A program made the translations under genes and the position numbers. A DNA stretch of 64,000 nucleotides from the NCBI GenBank assembly GCA_002633005.1, contig NMRA01000170.1, forward strand, positions 354,344 through 418,343, in the 5' to 3' direction. The notes beneath the pieces were generated by a model that was not told where the DNA came from, did no database searches, and saw only the letters and a program-made list of their open reading frames with translations. Source of the stretch: Phoronis australis (lineage: Eukaryota > Phoronida > Phoronidae). Below, piece after piece: positions 1-12,572 of this stretch. Positions within the stretch are counted from its first letter, which is position 1; each line of letters opens with the position of its first letter.

Positions 1-45
1 CACCTGGTGATTTTCAGATTGCTAATGGGGACACTTCTGTTTCAG

Positions 46-3000
46 CTGATACATATTCTAGACGTGTCCGCTAATCAGATCTACTCGTATCCCGCGCCAG
101 AGAGTCATTCCTTGGAGGAAGTACAAGTGGCACTTGAAATGGAAGTCAAGATGCCACTGGCCAACCAAGAGTTACTGCTGCCAACAGGGTGTTCTCCAGA
201 CTCAAAACAGAGCGTCACTCAGTGTGGGGATGCGGAGGTGAGCCTTTCCTGTCAGAGCAAATACTCGTGAATTGGGGAAGTCTCATGCTCTGTAACTACC
301 CACATGTTGACATCGCTTTGGTGAAAGGGAATTGGTGTATTGTAATGTAATAAATTACAATGAATTCAAAATGCCATTCCCTCCCTGCTGACTACCTAAA
401 CAATGAACAAGATGATGAAATTGGTCAAAAAGCTTTGTAGCATTTTTTTTTCTGCCGATTAACGGAATTGAAACGTTTTCTGTCCATTGATCAAGCAAAG
501 TTTGAAAGAGTTGACCATCATGCCAAAATAAATCATGGCTTTTTGACACTTCGTTTGTTGATGCTGTGGATAATCTCTTTGAAATAAAAATATTTTTCTA
601 CCATCGCATGCAGAGGTTTGAGACGTATACTTTGTGGCTGAGTGACATAGCTCAGAATTGCATTTTACTGTTTCTGAATTGGAAGGAAGTGCCCCTTTAA
701 TTCCACCTTACTTACTAGGGTGAAGAGGAGAACATTGTGTTCTTGTTCCGCCGTGGCCAGACAAAGTTTGTAAAGAATGAACGCAAGCGAGTCAGCCTGC
801 CACCTGGTGTCATGGAAATGGTTGATGACCATAAGGTTCTTATGGAGTATTCGGTAAGTGCGGGAGGAGAATGCCATTCTATGTCGAGTACCACGTTGGA
901 GGCTATGATGCCGGTACCAAGAAGGATCCTCTTTTGATCAACTTCTTAGATTGAGATCAGAAATCTATTCAGCAACACGTGCAACAATTGAATGAACTAG
1001 CAGCTAGATCAATCAATTGCACTCACCCTGGTGCGAGCTGTCAGCTCAGCTGTCATGTACTTGAGGCAGACAGCTCAGCTGATAGCTCTCTGTCTGCGGT
1101 GTCCCTTACTGAATGCGTGTATTTTTCAGTCAGTTACATTTATTCACTAGTGCCACCTAGTGAATGGGTGACATCATCTTTGATGATCTCAAACTGTTAG
1201 TTTTTCAAAGCTCAGAAATCCTGTCCCATCTTAAGAACAAGTTGAGATTAGTTTCTGTGCCGGAAATATCATTTTGTAGCAGCTTTTGTTGGTCAAATGA
1301 TTGCGTACATTAAATACGAAATAGTTAACATGTATGGTATACCATAGTAATATAAATGTGTATGAAATATCACACCCTCTTTTTTTCTTGTGGTCGAAAT
1401 TTTCGTAATGATGGAAAAATAAAGTATTGTATGATGAGAGAATATTAATGTGAGGTGGTTTTGTTTTGATGTAGAAACAGAAACAAACCTGGGCCCATGC
1501 AATATTCTTCTGCCGGGAACAAGCAAAAGAGTACAAGCGACTTTTACAGGCACAAAGAGCACTAATGTGAGTTGGGATTTTAATTTATTGATTATCATTG
1601 GCATAGGCAGAAATATTCAACATGGGGAGGCAAACGCAAAATTATTGGCAACTGTGGCTTTGAGGCTGCTGGAAGAAGTGACATCTTGGTGGTACTTTAC
1701 ATTGAGTGGGGGGTGGGACAAATGACCTTGGGGAGGGTTTTCTGCAATGAACGGGGGCCATGGCCCCATTGTGTCCCCTCCCCCATGGCTATGCCAGTAG
1801 TAATGGGCAAATAAACATGGAAAGGCTAGGGCGAAATCAGTGGGAGTCAGGCAAACTTTATCATACGTTATCCTGGTATTATGTGGCAATGAAATGGAAT
1901 TTTTGTCACAATAGGCAGATTATACAATCTGAGTATTATTTATAATCAGCCTCAGATATTGTACTTTTGGTCAGATTTGTCACATGGATGAAGTCCACAC
2001 AACATAGTTGAACGTAAAAAGATTTTGCGACTTTAAAGTATTAAATTAATTCTTTTTTAATTAAAATTGAAATTGATATTTAGGCACTTTTTCTCATGCC
2101 AAAAGTTCGCAATGTTGATAGTTCATTTCACGAACAATTATAGTTCTGGACTAGTATAATAATAATAATGATGATAATTATAATGATAATAATATCATTT
2201 ATTGTACATCGTAGGCTTTGCCTGCTATTGTGTAGTATGTATAGATTGAGTGTTAATTATTCAATACACCCCCGTCATCTGAGGTATGAAATAATATTTC
2301 TTTGGCAACATACATATTGGATCATTACTGGGCAAGGATGTTATTCCATGTGTCTAGACCCCTTGTAAGGTCAAGATAAGTGAGGTTTAAATAGAAGAAA
2401 TAGTGTCAGGGATCGTTCAGTGAAGCTATTTATCCATCATCTTGACTAATTAACTTTACAAAACCCAAAAATAACAATTATTGGAATATTCAATGTTAAT
2501 GTGCCCATATATTGATGATGTAATTGCTGAAGTGTTTATGTTATGAAATGTTGTATTTCAGGTTAAATCTACTTCGAAACAATTCGAAACTCTCAAAGTT
2601 AAAAAGTTCAATGCTGACCAACTTAAACAGCTTACGAGCAAAGACAGAGTTCTCAAGGGACAGGTATTATGTATTCCATAATCTTGTGTATTTCAAACAT
2701 GTACTCTAAGGCTGAACGCGGCAAAAATTATGAGTTGAGAAGTTGCAAGACAAATTTCTTTTGGCTAAGGCGACAACTGATTTGCAACCAGTTCAGCACT
2801 GCTCTGTGACTCGTCTTATGGCACCCTTGCCAGACTCTCAAGCAGGTACCTGTGTGCCATTTCCATCTAGAACAGTGCTAATATTTCCTACATTTATTCC
2901 TGCATTGATTTTCTAGGAATACCTTTCCAGAATAACAGAATCCGCAGTTTATCCAAACTGGCTAGAATGTATTACAATATTTCTCCTAGGTGCTGCTGTT

Positions 3001-6000
3001 TGCTTATTCAGTGAAAATGTTATTGCTTTTGTAGCAATGGATCTAGAGATCCCGATTTTCTAATTTCAAAACTGAGAAGCACGTTTTAGCTAACCTAAAT
3101 ATGGTTCATTTCTTTCCATCTGTTTGATTAAATTCAATAATTACTTGTCTAAAACTTTATTTAAAAACTCTGAAGTGGGCCAAATTTCTGTCATGAGTTT
3201 TAAAAGGACAACAATTCTGATTTTGGCTTATTAACAGATCTTAAAAACAACGCCGATGATGGGTTACCAGTTGGCAGAACGCTGATTGGTTTGAATCATC
3301 AAGACAGGGTTAAGTATTCTTGTAGGTCACTCTCATGAAACAAACCCCAGGCTCAATAATCCATCTCCACCCTACTGGTCATTATATGCTTCAAACACGC
3401 CGTCACTGTCTGTTTCCTGGCCCAGAAATTGCTTCTAGTAAGAGCAAGAAACAAGTTGAAGTCACTTTTATGGTGGCAAGTGATCCATATCAAAAGCAAA
3501 TCTTTTTTGACAGAAGTCGAGCTCATGACAATTTTAGGTAGTTGCGTATGATCTTAAATAAACCATCACATGTGTTCTCCATGGTCTGAAAATCCCAGAA
3601 AACTGAAGAAGAGTAAATAATTTGAAAATTCTTTGTTTCAGCCTCGAGCTCGATTTGGGAAAGTATAAACAACAAGCAGATGAGGGTGGCATCAGTATGT
3701 ATTATCTATTTTCATTCATTTCATTTGGCAATAAATGTTAAATATTCCAGTGTGGCAAGTCATTGTTGTACACATACATTTGTTGCTACGGCGGGCTCTG
3801 CAAGTCTTCTAGTGCACCCTTTGAAAGATCTTTATGAAATTTGGCAGATGTGTTCTAATGGAGCTGAGCGTAAATGACAACTTTCGGACGGATCCGACTA
3901 CTGGTTTGTCCCCTGGTGGCAATTTTAATATTTCTATTTGCCTCTATATCTTCGGAGTTCCTTCTTGGATTTTCATGAAATTTGGCAATAGATTTCTTTT
4001 TAGGAGGCGACGACATCTTCCCATTTTTGGATGGATTTCGTACGTAGTGGCTGCTTTTATTTTTATAGTCTTCTTTTTGCGACTTCCTCTCTACCGAACC
4101 GATGGAAGGATGAATATGAAAATTAGTAGCTGTGTTTGATTATTGTGGTCTGTGGTTACCCCTAGTAGAAATTTAGGAGGCAGTGTTACCTTAAGGGTTG
4201 AGTGTCTGCCTCCTGTTCCCAAGGTCATAGGTCGTAATCCTAGTGGACCCCACTGCTAGACCATTGAATCAATTGCTTTGAACACATTTTCACTTATGCA
4301 ATCATAAAATTAAATCCCCTGGTCATCAAGAATTAACAATTTCAAAAGTTGTGTATCATGATGACAATTATTTTCCAGCATCAGAAAAAATGTTTAACCA
4401 CTGGACCAAGATGACCTCTGACCTTGACAAATTAGAATCCATTGAGGAGCAAGTCAAAGAGCTAGAAGAGAGTTCAGTCGCACTAAACACGAAAAACGTC
4501 GAGCTTCAACGCAGCCCATTCTCAAAAGCCAAGCAAGCCAATGAATTTGAGAAACTGTAAGTACTAGTTAAATGTTGCAATTTCCGTGCACATGGTGTCT
4601 TTTCCACTCTAATATGATATTTTAGCACAGTTGTTTTGCAAAAGTTTTACATAATGTACAATAATACATGCAGGGGAAGAGAATCTAGTTAGGACTGTGA
4701 AAGATGGAAAAGTTGACTGAAAAAAGTTCATTTAGCGATTGGTCATACTTTAACTAATATCTAGTTGAATGTATAAACATTTACACTGGACAGCCGTAAT
4801 TTTTCAAAAACGTATGACATATTCCCTGAAGATACAATACCAAAATAAAGGGGCGCAATTTAGTTTTCCTGTCAGAGTGGGTAATGCAGTTATGAAGAGC
4901 AATTCGCTCGCGGTTAGTGCTCATGGTGGGGAATTGAGGTCATTTTGGGCGATTCATTTTGGTGTGGGCTTACGCACGCTATGTCGAGGAAGCAGGCAAC
5001 AATCCCAACCATTTCCTTGACTTTTCAGTCGGTGCGTCATTAAATTCACGTGATCTGCTTTTCTTTTTTCATGTCATAAAATAAGAATGTTTTGGATTTT
5101 CGAAGATTGACGTTTTTATGTTGGTGTTTTCTTTTTTGAAGAGAAATCGAAGCTGCAGATTTGTATGAGCATCTTAAAGTACAGCACAAAGGTATGTATA
5201 AATATGTCCTCACCTGTCATTCAGACATATGTCCCATATGAAAACGTCTACATTGAATAAGCAACGAATAGGCCTGCTCGTAGAGGATTCGAGGAACTCA
5301 GAGTAAACAGATATGTTTACAATGCGGTTATACCAATTTGAGCCTTGCCTTGAGACTGCTACTCCCGGTTTTCTTGAAAAATCTGCACACGACTTGAGTC
5401 TTTTCAAGCAATGTGCCCCACGAGTCTATAGAAATATTTGTCTACAAGTCTACGAGGGCTCCACGGTTGAAAACAAAATTGACTGTGAGTCAAGAGCTCT
5501 CCAGGTGTTATCTGTTAATTACTTGGAAAGTTATCGTTCATAAGATTAGATCAAGGCTCAGTTTCATGAAGGTTAAAGACTCAATTTTCATTGTTGGCAA
5601 CATGTCAACTGCGTTGTTCAACAAGTGCTATGTGTCATGCAATGGAATGACAGCATTGTTATTTCAGTCTAAGTTGAGACTAAAATAGTTTCATGGCAAG
5701 TAGATATTTGTTTGCAGTATTTATCATTTATTTCTCATTTCAAGTTGGTTTCACGAACAACTTAGAGAAATAAACACCTGGAAATGTTGGTTCAAAATCC
5801 AATGATTTGTGTAGTCAAATATTGTTTTGATAGGATGTATGGCTGAGCTTGACAAAGCCATACCAGTGTGCTCAGGTAAATAGGACGTCACTATTTGATT
5901 TCAGTTTCATAGTTCATTGTTGGAGTCTTTTCTCCTTCATTTCATAATACATTGTCTTTTAAGGTTGAGAATTGTTATAGTAGTTCAAGTGCTCTCAAGT

Positions 6001-9000
6001 ACTGATAATAGTTCAAATGCCCTCAAGTAATGATAATAGTAATTTACGATGGAATAATAAAATGATTTCTATATTTCTATTTGTTGAGTACATGTCAAAA
6101 GTAATTACTGACAATTTACCTGTCGTCATAGCAACACACTGCTGTGACACCTGTCCATCATGTCTGCCAATGATGCAATGTAGCTGAAAGTGAGCAAAAT
6201 GAAAAAAACACTTCTTATCTGTAGTTAGAATTTTGTCTGAATGACAACTCATGATTTTGTTCGGCGCGTACAGTATTACATGATATATGGTAAATTATTT
6301 TACAAAAATTCTACTACTTGTGTGAATACAAATTGGCCATGATTTGTTATTTCAGACAGGCGGCCTCCTGTAGCCAATGCTCCGATGGTCAGAATTATTG
6401 TCAAGTGTGTCACGCAAATGCAGACTTGTTTGGACGAATTGTATCAGCATTTAGAGTGAGTAGCATGTCAAATAAACCGTTATAATTTGTAGCTACATAT
6501 TGGACCTGCATCAGTAAAACTTTCGTAACTGAGCTGTAGAGAAAGTTATAGCAGTGGTGTGTTACTGCTTGCGTTAAACAAAACTGAGGTGTGGCAAGAC
6601 ATTCGATTACGCAAAAGTCTCCTGTGATTTGAGGAAAACCTTACAAGATCGCTGAAGACACATTCCTTCTCGCTCCCTGTCCTATTTCCTTCCATTTGCC
6701 CATCTCTGCCTTCCTTCCCTTCAGCTTCTGTCCCCTTCGCCCCCCTGGCCTCCCTCCGTCTGGCCTCCCTCTTCCTCCTCTCTGTCACTAGTGACTTTCA
6801 TTCAAGAGTAACTGTATCATACATATACAGTTGTGCACTGTGTAGAGCTTTCAGTTCTGTGGGATTGCCCAGCCAGATAGCCAATGTCTTATGCCAGATT
6901 ATTTCCAGGAAACTGTCGGCCACTAAACTGGAAGTGCTAGCCTTGATACCAAAAATTGAAGCTCTCCTCGAAGAGATTGAAGTTGCTACGGAGAAACTGT
7001 CGAAAAATCAGGAATCGCGACAGAAGGATGTGTGGAAATTGTTGGGTGCATCTGTAAGTGTCATTTGGTGTTTAGATGTCAGTTGAGTGCATCTGTGTCA
7101 TTACGAGTATTTAGATGTCAGTTGAGTGCATCTGTGTCATTTCGAGTATTTAGATGTCAGTTGAGTGCATCTGTGTCATTTCCAGTATTTGGATGTTAGT
7201 TGAGTGCATCTGTGTCATTTCCAGTATTTAGATGTCAGTTGAGTGCATCTGTGTCATTTCCAGTATTTAGATGTCAGTTGAGTGCATCTGTGTCATTTCG
7301 AGTATTTAGATGTCAGTTGAGTGCATTTGTGTCATTTCCAGTATTTGGATGTCAGTTGAGTGCATCTGTGTCATTTCCAGTATTTGGATGTTAGTTGAGT
7401 GCATCTGTGTCATTACGAGAGTTTAGATGTCAGTTTGTACAACGTTGTGCTTATTTGTTGTTGACATGTGTTGTATACTTAAATACAATAGTAATTAGTG
7501 GTCTCCATTGTCTGGTTACAGTATCAAGTGATTACCTGTGACTTGACACTTTCAAAAATGGCTGAAGTTTCATCTNTCTACTACTTGTTTGAATACAAAT
7601 TGGCCATGATTTGTTATTTCAGACAGGCGGCCTCCTGTAGCCAATGCTCCGATGGTCAGAATTATTGTCAAGTGTGTCACGCAAATGCAGACTTGTTTGG
7701 ACGAATTGTATCAGCATTTAGAGTGAGTAGCGTGTCAAATAAACCGTTATAATTTGTAGCTACATATTGGACCTGCATCAGTAAAACTTTCGTAACTGTG
7801 CTGTAGAGAAAGTTATAGCAGTGGTGTGTTACTGCTTGCGTTAAACAAAACTGAGGTGTGGCAAGACATTCGATTACGCAAAAGTCTCCTGTGATTTGAG
7901 GAAAACCTTACAAGATCGCTGAAGACACATTCCTTCTCGCTCCCTGTCTTCTACCTCCATTTCTATTTCCTTCCATTTGCCCATCTCTGCCTTCCTTCCC
8001 TTCAGCTTCTGTCCCCTTCTCCCCCCTGGCCTCCCTCTTCCTCCTCTCTGTCACTAGTGACTTTCATTCAAGAGCAAATGTATCATACATATACAGTTGT
8101 GCACTGTGTAGAGCTTTCAGTTCTGTGGAATTGCCCAGCCAGATAGCCGATGTCTTATGCCAGGTTATTTCCAGGAAACTGTCGACCACTAAATTGGAAG
8201 TGCTAGCCTTGATACCAAAAATTGAAGCTCTCCTCGAAGAGATTGAAGTTGCTACGGAGAAACTGTCGAAAAATCAGGAATCGCGACAGAAGGATGTGTG
8301 GAAATTGTTGGGTGCATCTGTAAGTGTCATTTCGTGTGTAGATGTCAGTTGAGTGCATCTTTGTCATTTTCAGTATTTGGATGTTAGTTGAGTGCATCTG
8401 TGTCATTACGAGGGTTTAGATGTCAGTTTGTACAACGTTGTGCTTATTTGTTGTTGACATTTGTTGTATACTTAAATACAATAGTAATTAGTGGTCTCCA
8501 TTGTGTGGATACAGTATCAAGTGATTACCTGTGACTTGACACTTTCAAAAATGGCAAGTTTCATCTCATACGTGGAAAATTCATCAAAACTTTTTACAAG
8601 TTGAAAGTAAAAACTCGAGGGAAAACCGTAGGAAATTATTGAAGTATCATTTTGTCAGTGTTTTCATCAATTCACGCATATAGTTCTGCTTGGCTGCAAT
8701 CTTTAGAAAAAATCACCTGTCGTCTTTTTGTCACAAGAATAACTTGTGCATAATGAAAACTAAACTTGAAAACTAATGCAGTTTGTTTCATAAGTGTTTT
8801 TACTTGGTTTCATCATGCAACGTAAAATAATCAAACATAGCATGTCCATTCCAACTTTGCTCATTTGGCATTTACCCGATCGACCATTCGAGGAAGCGCT
8901 CACCCCCGACATCTTTAAGTTTTGTTTATAAACAACATGCTTGGTAAAACACCTTTGATTTTTGATTTTCCTAGTTAAAACAACCTGGGTAATAAATCAA

Positions 9001-10771
9001 AAGAGTATGGTATTATGTTGTTATGGAACATGGCACTTTAGTTGACGAGTAAAATTATCTATTTACTTTCTCATGACAGGTCAAGAAGTCAAAATTGTCG
9101 ACGGGAACTAGCAGTACAAGCGATTTAGACTCATTGGCAAGGTCGGTGTCACAAAACTCTCAGACGCAGCTAGTATCGTCCGTTTTTGACCAGCAAGTGA
9201 TGTACAGTAGATACAATGAGGCCTCCAAAAACCAGTAAGTAACTGTTGATTCATTTAAAGCCAGACCGTGCATGCTTTTGGAGGCCTAAATGTCTGCAAT
9301 TTCAGACTAATGCTTATGAGCTCCGCCTAGTGCAGTCTTGCGAAACTAGAAAACGTTAACTCTTGACAAACGCAGAATGAGAGCAAAGTAATTCTTTATT
9401 GAAATTCATGGCTGTCCCAACATAACAGGTACACTACCCGCATACCTGGAATATGCACCTGCAATCTCGCTCCAATGTTCTATAGGGTCCTGGAAAAATG
9501 TCCAAATTTGGCAAACTGTGTCGCACTATATCTCAGAAACGGCTGATTGAATTTTATGTGAAACTTACAGATATCACGCTTTATGCAGTGTTTTCCAAAA
9601 TGCTGTTAGGGTTTGCTTTTAAAATGTGCCAATGAAAAAATCAAATGTTGCACAAAACAAAATGATAATTTAGATGTAACAGCCTTAGTTTCAAACAAAA
9701 TTTTGTCTGGTTAGTGATAACATTGTTTTGCTATGAATATATTTTTTCTTTTTTGCTGAATTTTATTAAGAACACGTCACATGACCTGATTAATGACAGA
9801 TTAGCAAAACATCAAAAATATATTTCTACAGGCTGCTTTAAAAAGTTCAAAGCTTAGTTTTCTAGGCATTTGGCTTTATAATATTCACAGACTCGTCAGT
9901 AAGGTTATACATAACGTTAACTGCTTTTTAGGATTATCAAACTCGGGTTCTGAGAGAAACATTGATTTCACTTCAGTTTGTTTGCTAATTTTTTTGCTTA
10001 AGCAAGCTTCAAGCTGTAGCCATGGTTTAGTTTCCCTTAGTTTCGATTTTATGGCCGTGTTTCATTAGTATTGCATATTTTGCTGAATCTTTGTACATTT
10101 TGTTGTTACAGTTGAAGCAGTTTCTTACAATGTATACAGTTCAGCCTACATTGCGGTGTTTTGTATATGGTTCGGGTGTTTCAAGGTTCCACTGATGATG
10201 GAGAATGTGATAAAATAACAAAAGTCAAATAGCTCCTTTTTGTGGAAAACGATGAGAAGTCATGGAAAAGTACTGGAAAATCCAATGTGATAGATGAATT
10301 AACTCTGGTTTACACTTTTTTGCTAGTTTGTGCATTCATTATTGTCAGCTTGGCAACAATCATGAGCAAAAATTAATTATAAAAAATCCTTCATCTGTGG
10401 AAACAAAACTGTATCCTGACTAACTGGTGGAAAACTTGTGAATAGTGAAAAACAATAAGAGTTGGAGCTATGCCAAAACACAAAATGCTTTTGCATCACA
10501 AAGTTTAGGTTAGTTGGACCACAGAGCTCCCAGTAGTTCAAGCACTTCATACTGGCTTTGTGGGCTTTTCTCTAAATTTTCTATCAATAGATTTTGGCAA
10601 TCCCTTCTGCCAGAACCGTACAGTGATTAACATTGACACGGTTGGTTTCTTTTTAGACTGAGCCAAGCGATGAGTCTCCTTGCAAGTGCTGCTGCTAGTC
10701 AAGCACCACCTGCTGGGCCGGATTGGAGCTTCTTGGACGATGCGTCATCATTACTTCAGAGTTTGAGTTGA
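46..10771 (+). CDS. IKBKB/CHUK-like: I-kappa-B kinase alpha/beta (IKK), 3' part, 11 exons visible
   Basis: This is a catalytic IKK subunit of the NF-kB pathway, which phosphorylates I-kappa-B in the cytoplasm. Only the part after the kinase domain is in the window. Exons: 46-237, 719-853, 1475-1566, 2562-2663, 3642-3694, 4379-4556, 5142-5191, 6356-6455, 6855-7053, 9080-9234, 10657-10771. All are flanked by AG/GT and their phases join without a break, giving 456 residues, close to the matching part of human IKK-beta. The first two exons encode the ubiquitin-like domain (LIHILDV, then NIVFLF). The middle exons encode the helical scaffold/dimerisation domain (LLRNNSKLSKLKSSM and LQRSP are near-identical to IKK-beta). 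Exon 9 contains RQKDVWKLL, matching the RQKELWNLL region. The last exon ends with a NEMO-binding motif, PDWSFL, followed by 11 residues. Exons 8 and 9 recur at 7623-7722 and 8121-8319. Alpha and beta cannot be told apart; it is probably a pre-duplication single-copy form. Confidence 0.95.
3780..4010 (+). repeat. Dispersed repeat in IKK intron 5, related to 47690-47790
   Basis: The segment contains CTCTATATCTTCGGAGTTCC and, further on, TTTTCATGAAATTTGG. The closest match in the window is at 47690-47790, in a PAPSS intron just after a gap, with CTCTATACCTTAGGAGTTCC and TTTTTCATGAAATTTAG. It is an unclassified interspersed repeat. The short open frames around 3335-4139 are in this intronic sequence and match nothing I recognise. 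Confidence 0.5.
6309..8570 (+). repeat. Near-identical direct duplication carrying IKK exons 8 and 9, joined at a single N
   Basis: Copy 1 (6309-7575) and copy 2 (7577-about 8570) are separated by one N at 7576. Each carries one exon 8 (6356-6455; 7623-7722, identical) and one exon 9 (6855-7053; 8121-8319, four amino-acid differences: G/E, N/D, I/V and A/T). Copies also differ by indels in a pyrimidine-rich stretch and by minisatellite length. Exon 9 ends in phase 0 but exon 8 needs a phase-1 donor, so both copies cannot be spliced in series in frame. Inference: two alleles of one locus placed in tandem by the assembler, not a real exon duplication. Confidence 0.8.
7054..7436 (+). repeat. 39-bp minisatellite starting at the IKK exon 9 splice donor
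   Basis: About nine tandem copies of a 39-bp unit follow exon 9 directly. The unit includes GTGCATCT followed by GTGTCATT, which mimics the real exon end and donor (GTGCATCT then GTAAGTGTCATT). The array therefore appears to have grown from the exon-intron junction itself. The second copy of the locus (8320-8430) has only about two units, so this is a length polymorphism if the copies are alleles. Confidence 0.85.
9480..9845 (+). repeat. Interspersed repeat, family R1, copy in IKK intron 10
   Basis: Diagnostic pieces are GGGTCCTGGAAAAATGTCC, ATCTCAGAAACGGCTGAT, and a distal part with CACATGACCTGATTAATGAC followed by TTTCTACAGGCT. The same order of pieces occurs at 27660-28090 (plus), and reverse-complement copies occur at about 36370-36740, 43530-43860 and 50020-50120. 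No coding capacity is visible. It is probably a short non-autonomous element whose ends I cannot define. Confidence 0.6.
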
Positions 10772-12572
10772 CATTCATTTACCATTTGTTTCATCTCAAT
10801 TTTGCTTACAAATACCATTTGTGCCGACTATATCAGTTACCTACAGTATAAACTACGTACTTTGCAAGTCTTCGTCAATTACTCCAATGCATTATGGTTA
10901 GGTGTACCGTGTAATCCTAGAGAAATGTCCACCATCTTGGATATATTGTACTCTATTTACCCTTCTTCAAATGAAAACATGCAGCAACAGCATGTAGCGC
11001 TAGCGTGTGTTGGCTGTGAAGAGGTAGTTAAAGACCAGACTGGTGTTTATGTGATACTGCAACTTACGTGGTTTAGGTTGGTAGCCGATACGTATTATTT
11101 TTATTTGCTATTATTGTATCTTTCACCCTGTTAAGCAAGCTACAAATGAAACGTGAATTGGGCCTTTTACTCACCCCAGTCGATCTCGTTACATTCCTCA
11201 TGATAGTCTTCCAGTTTGGTTACGAGTTCAACCCTCAGGCAATGCATACATCAGCCATGTTTGGGTTGACCAACCTCATTGAACTCTGCGTTTTGTTGAA
11301 CCACTTATTGTTTCAATGTATTTGTTGCACCACAGATTGTTTCAATGTATTTGATGAGCCACTGACTGTTTCAATGTACTTGTTGGTAATGGAAGTAGAA
11401 TCCTATCACCAATTTGATGAGAGTAAAAATCCTAATCCTATTTTGTTTTTCATCCAGTCAGATAGGTTGAAATGCAGCTTTAACATACTAGAACCTACTT
11501 TGTTAGGCTCCAAATGTGCCATCTTGTACAGTACTAACCAAGTCAGAGGCAATGAACTAATTGTTTTGGGGATTTACGAGGCTGTATCATTTGATCATTC
11601 TCAGTAGTGTCCAGATTCAACGTGTTGCACAACTATTCCTCCTTTTAATCTGTCAGCAAGTGACGGTGGTGTAGTACTAGGAATTTGTATTTGTCATGAA
11701 CAGTGATGCTCAGCATTGGCTTGTTTTTTGCATATTTCTAAGCAAAAATGTAAATATTTTGAGAATTAGTATGAGGAAGCTGCTTTATAATAAAGGGCTC
11801 GTTACCTTAGGTTTTGTTTTTTCATGATACAAGGATTTAATTATACAGGGGGTGTGCAGCTTGAGTAAAATTTTGTGAATGGCACTGTTTAGATCTGGAA
11901 ATTTTGCCACTTTTAACACGACGGTGTGTGTAATGAACATGTCGCGAAGTACAAGTTGTTCTATCTGACAGTAACGTTATTTTACTATTTATTACAAACT
12001 AAGTATTAATTCCTTTTATTTGTACTTTAAGTTAATTGTAATGCGTTATGTGCTGTTCATTCAGTTAACCCCATGGGTAATAGGTGGGGCTCCTGTGAGC
12101 CAAAAACACAATAATGTAACTTTGTTTCGTCATTAGTGTCGGCCATCTTTGTACCGATAATAAATAAAGATCAAGAAAACTAGTAATCAAGAAACGTGTT
12201 TCAACACAAACAAGAACAAACAGTTACAAAACTACAAACATGACTCTCAAAATAAATACTTAATGAATATGTTATGAGCTTGCGCGAAAAGATGATATAT
12301 ACAACAAACTTGTACAACGACTGAAGAAATGAGTTAGTCCGACTTGTAGGGCTTCAAGTAGCTAGTTATGTTGGCCAGAGGACAGACCCGCTCTGGTTTC
12401 CCCGAGTCAGTTAAATATAGAAGATGAATGGTATTTGAAGCTTGTGTGTGTAAATCTCGGTTACAGAGGGAGGCCATTACCTTTGTATTCCATGGAAAGA
12501 ACCTCAAGCTGGAATAAAAAACTAAAGTTTGAATTCCCAGGAACATTATTTCAATACCGATTACCCAGGGGA
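10772..12572. other. Convergent 3' ends of IKK and MINPP1
   Basis: There is no further gene here. It holds the IKK 3' UTR on the plus strand, with AATAAA at 11789-11794 and another cluster near 12160, and the MINPP1 3' UTR on the minus strand, with AATAAA (reading TTTATT on plus) at 12015-12020 and 11988-11993. The two transcripts may overlap at their ends. A 153-codon open frame at 11146-11607 contains about three imperfect 33-bp repeats (near 11300-11390) and matches nothing recognised; it is probably non-coding. Confidence 0.6.

Noticed and set aside
3335-3541. Possible extra IKK exon with a soluble-looking peptide
   Set aside because: IKK exons 4 and 5 join in phase without it and it matches no part of IKK.
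7577-8570. Genuine tandem exon duplication in IKK
   Set aside because: Exon phases are incompatible and the copies meet at a single N.
11146-11607. 153-codon open frame after the IKK stop codon
   Set aside because: It lies in the IKK 3' UTR, contains internal repeats, has no domain, and a gene there would lack any promoter or splice context.
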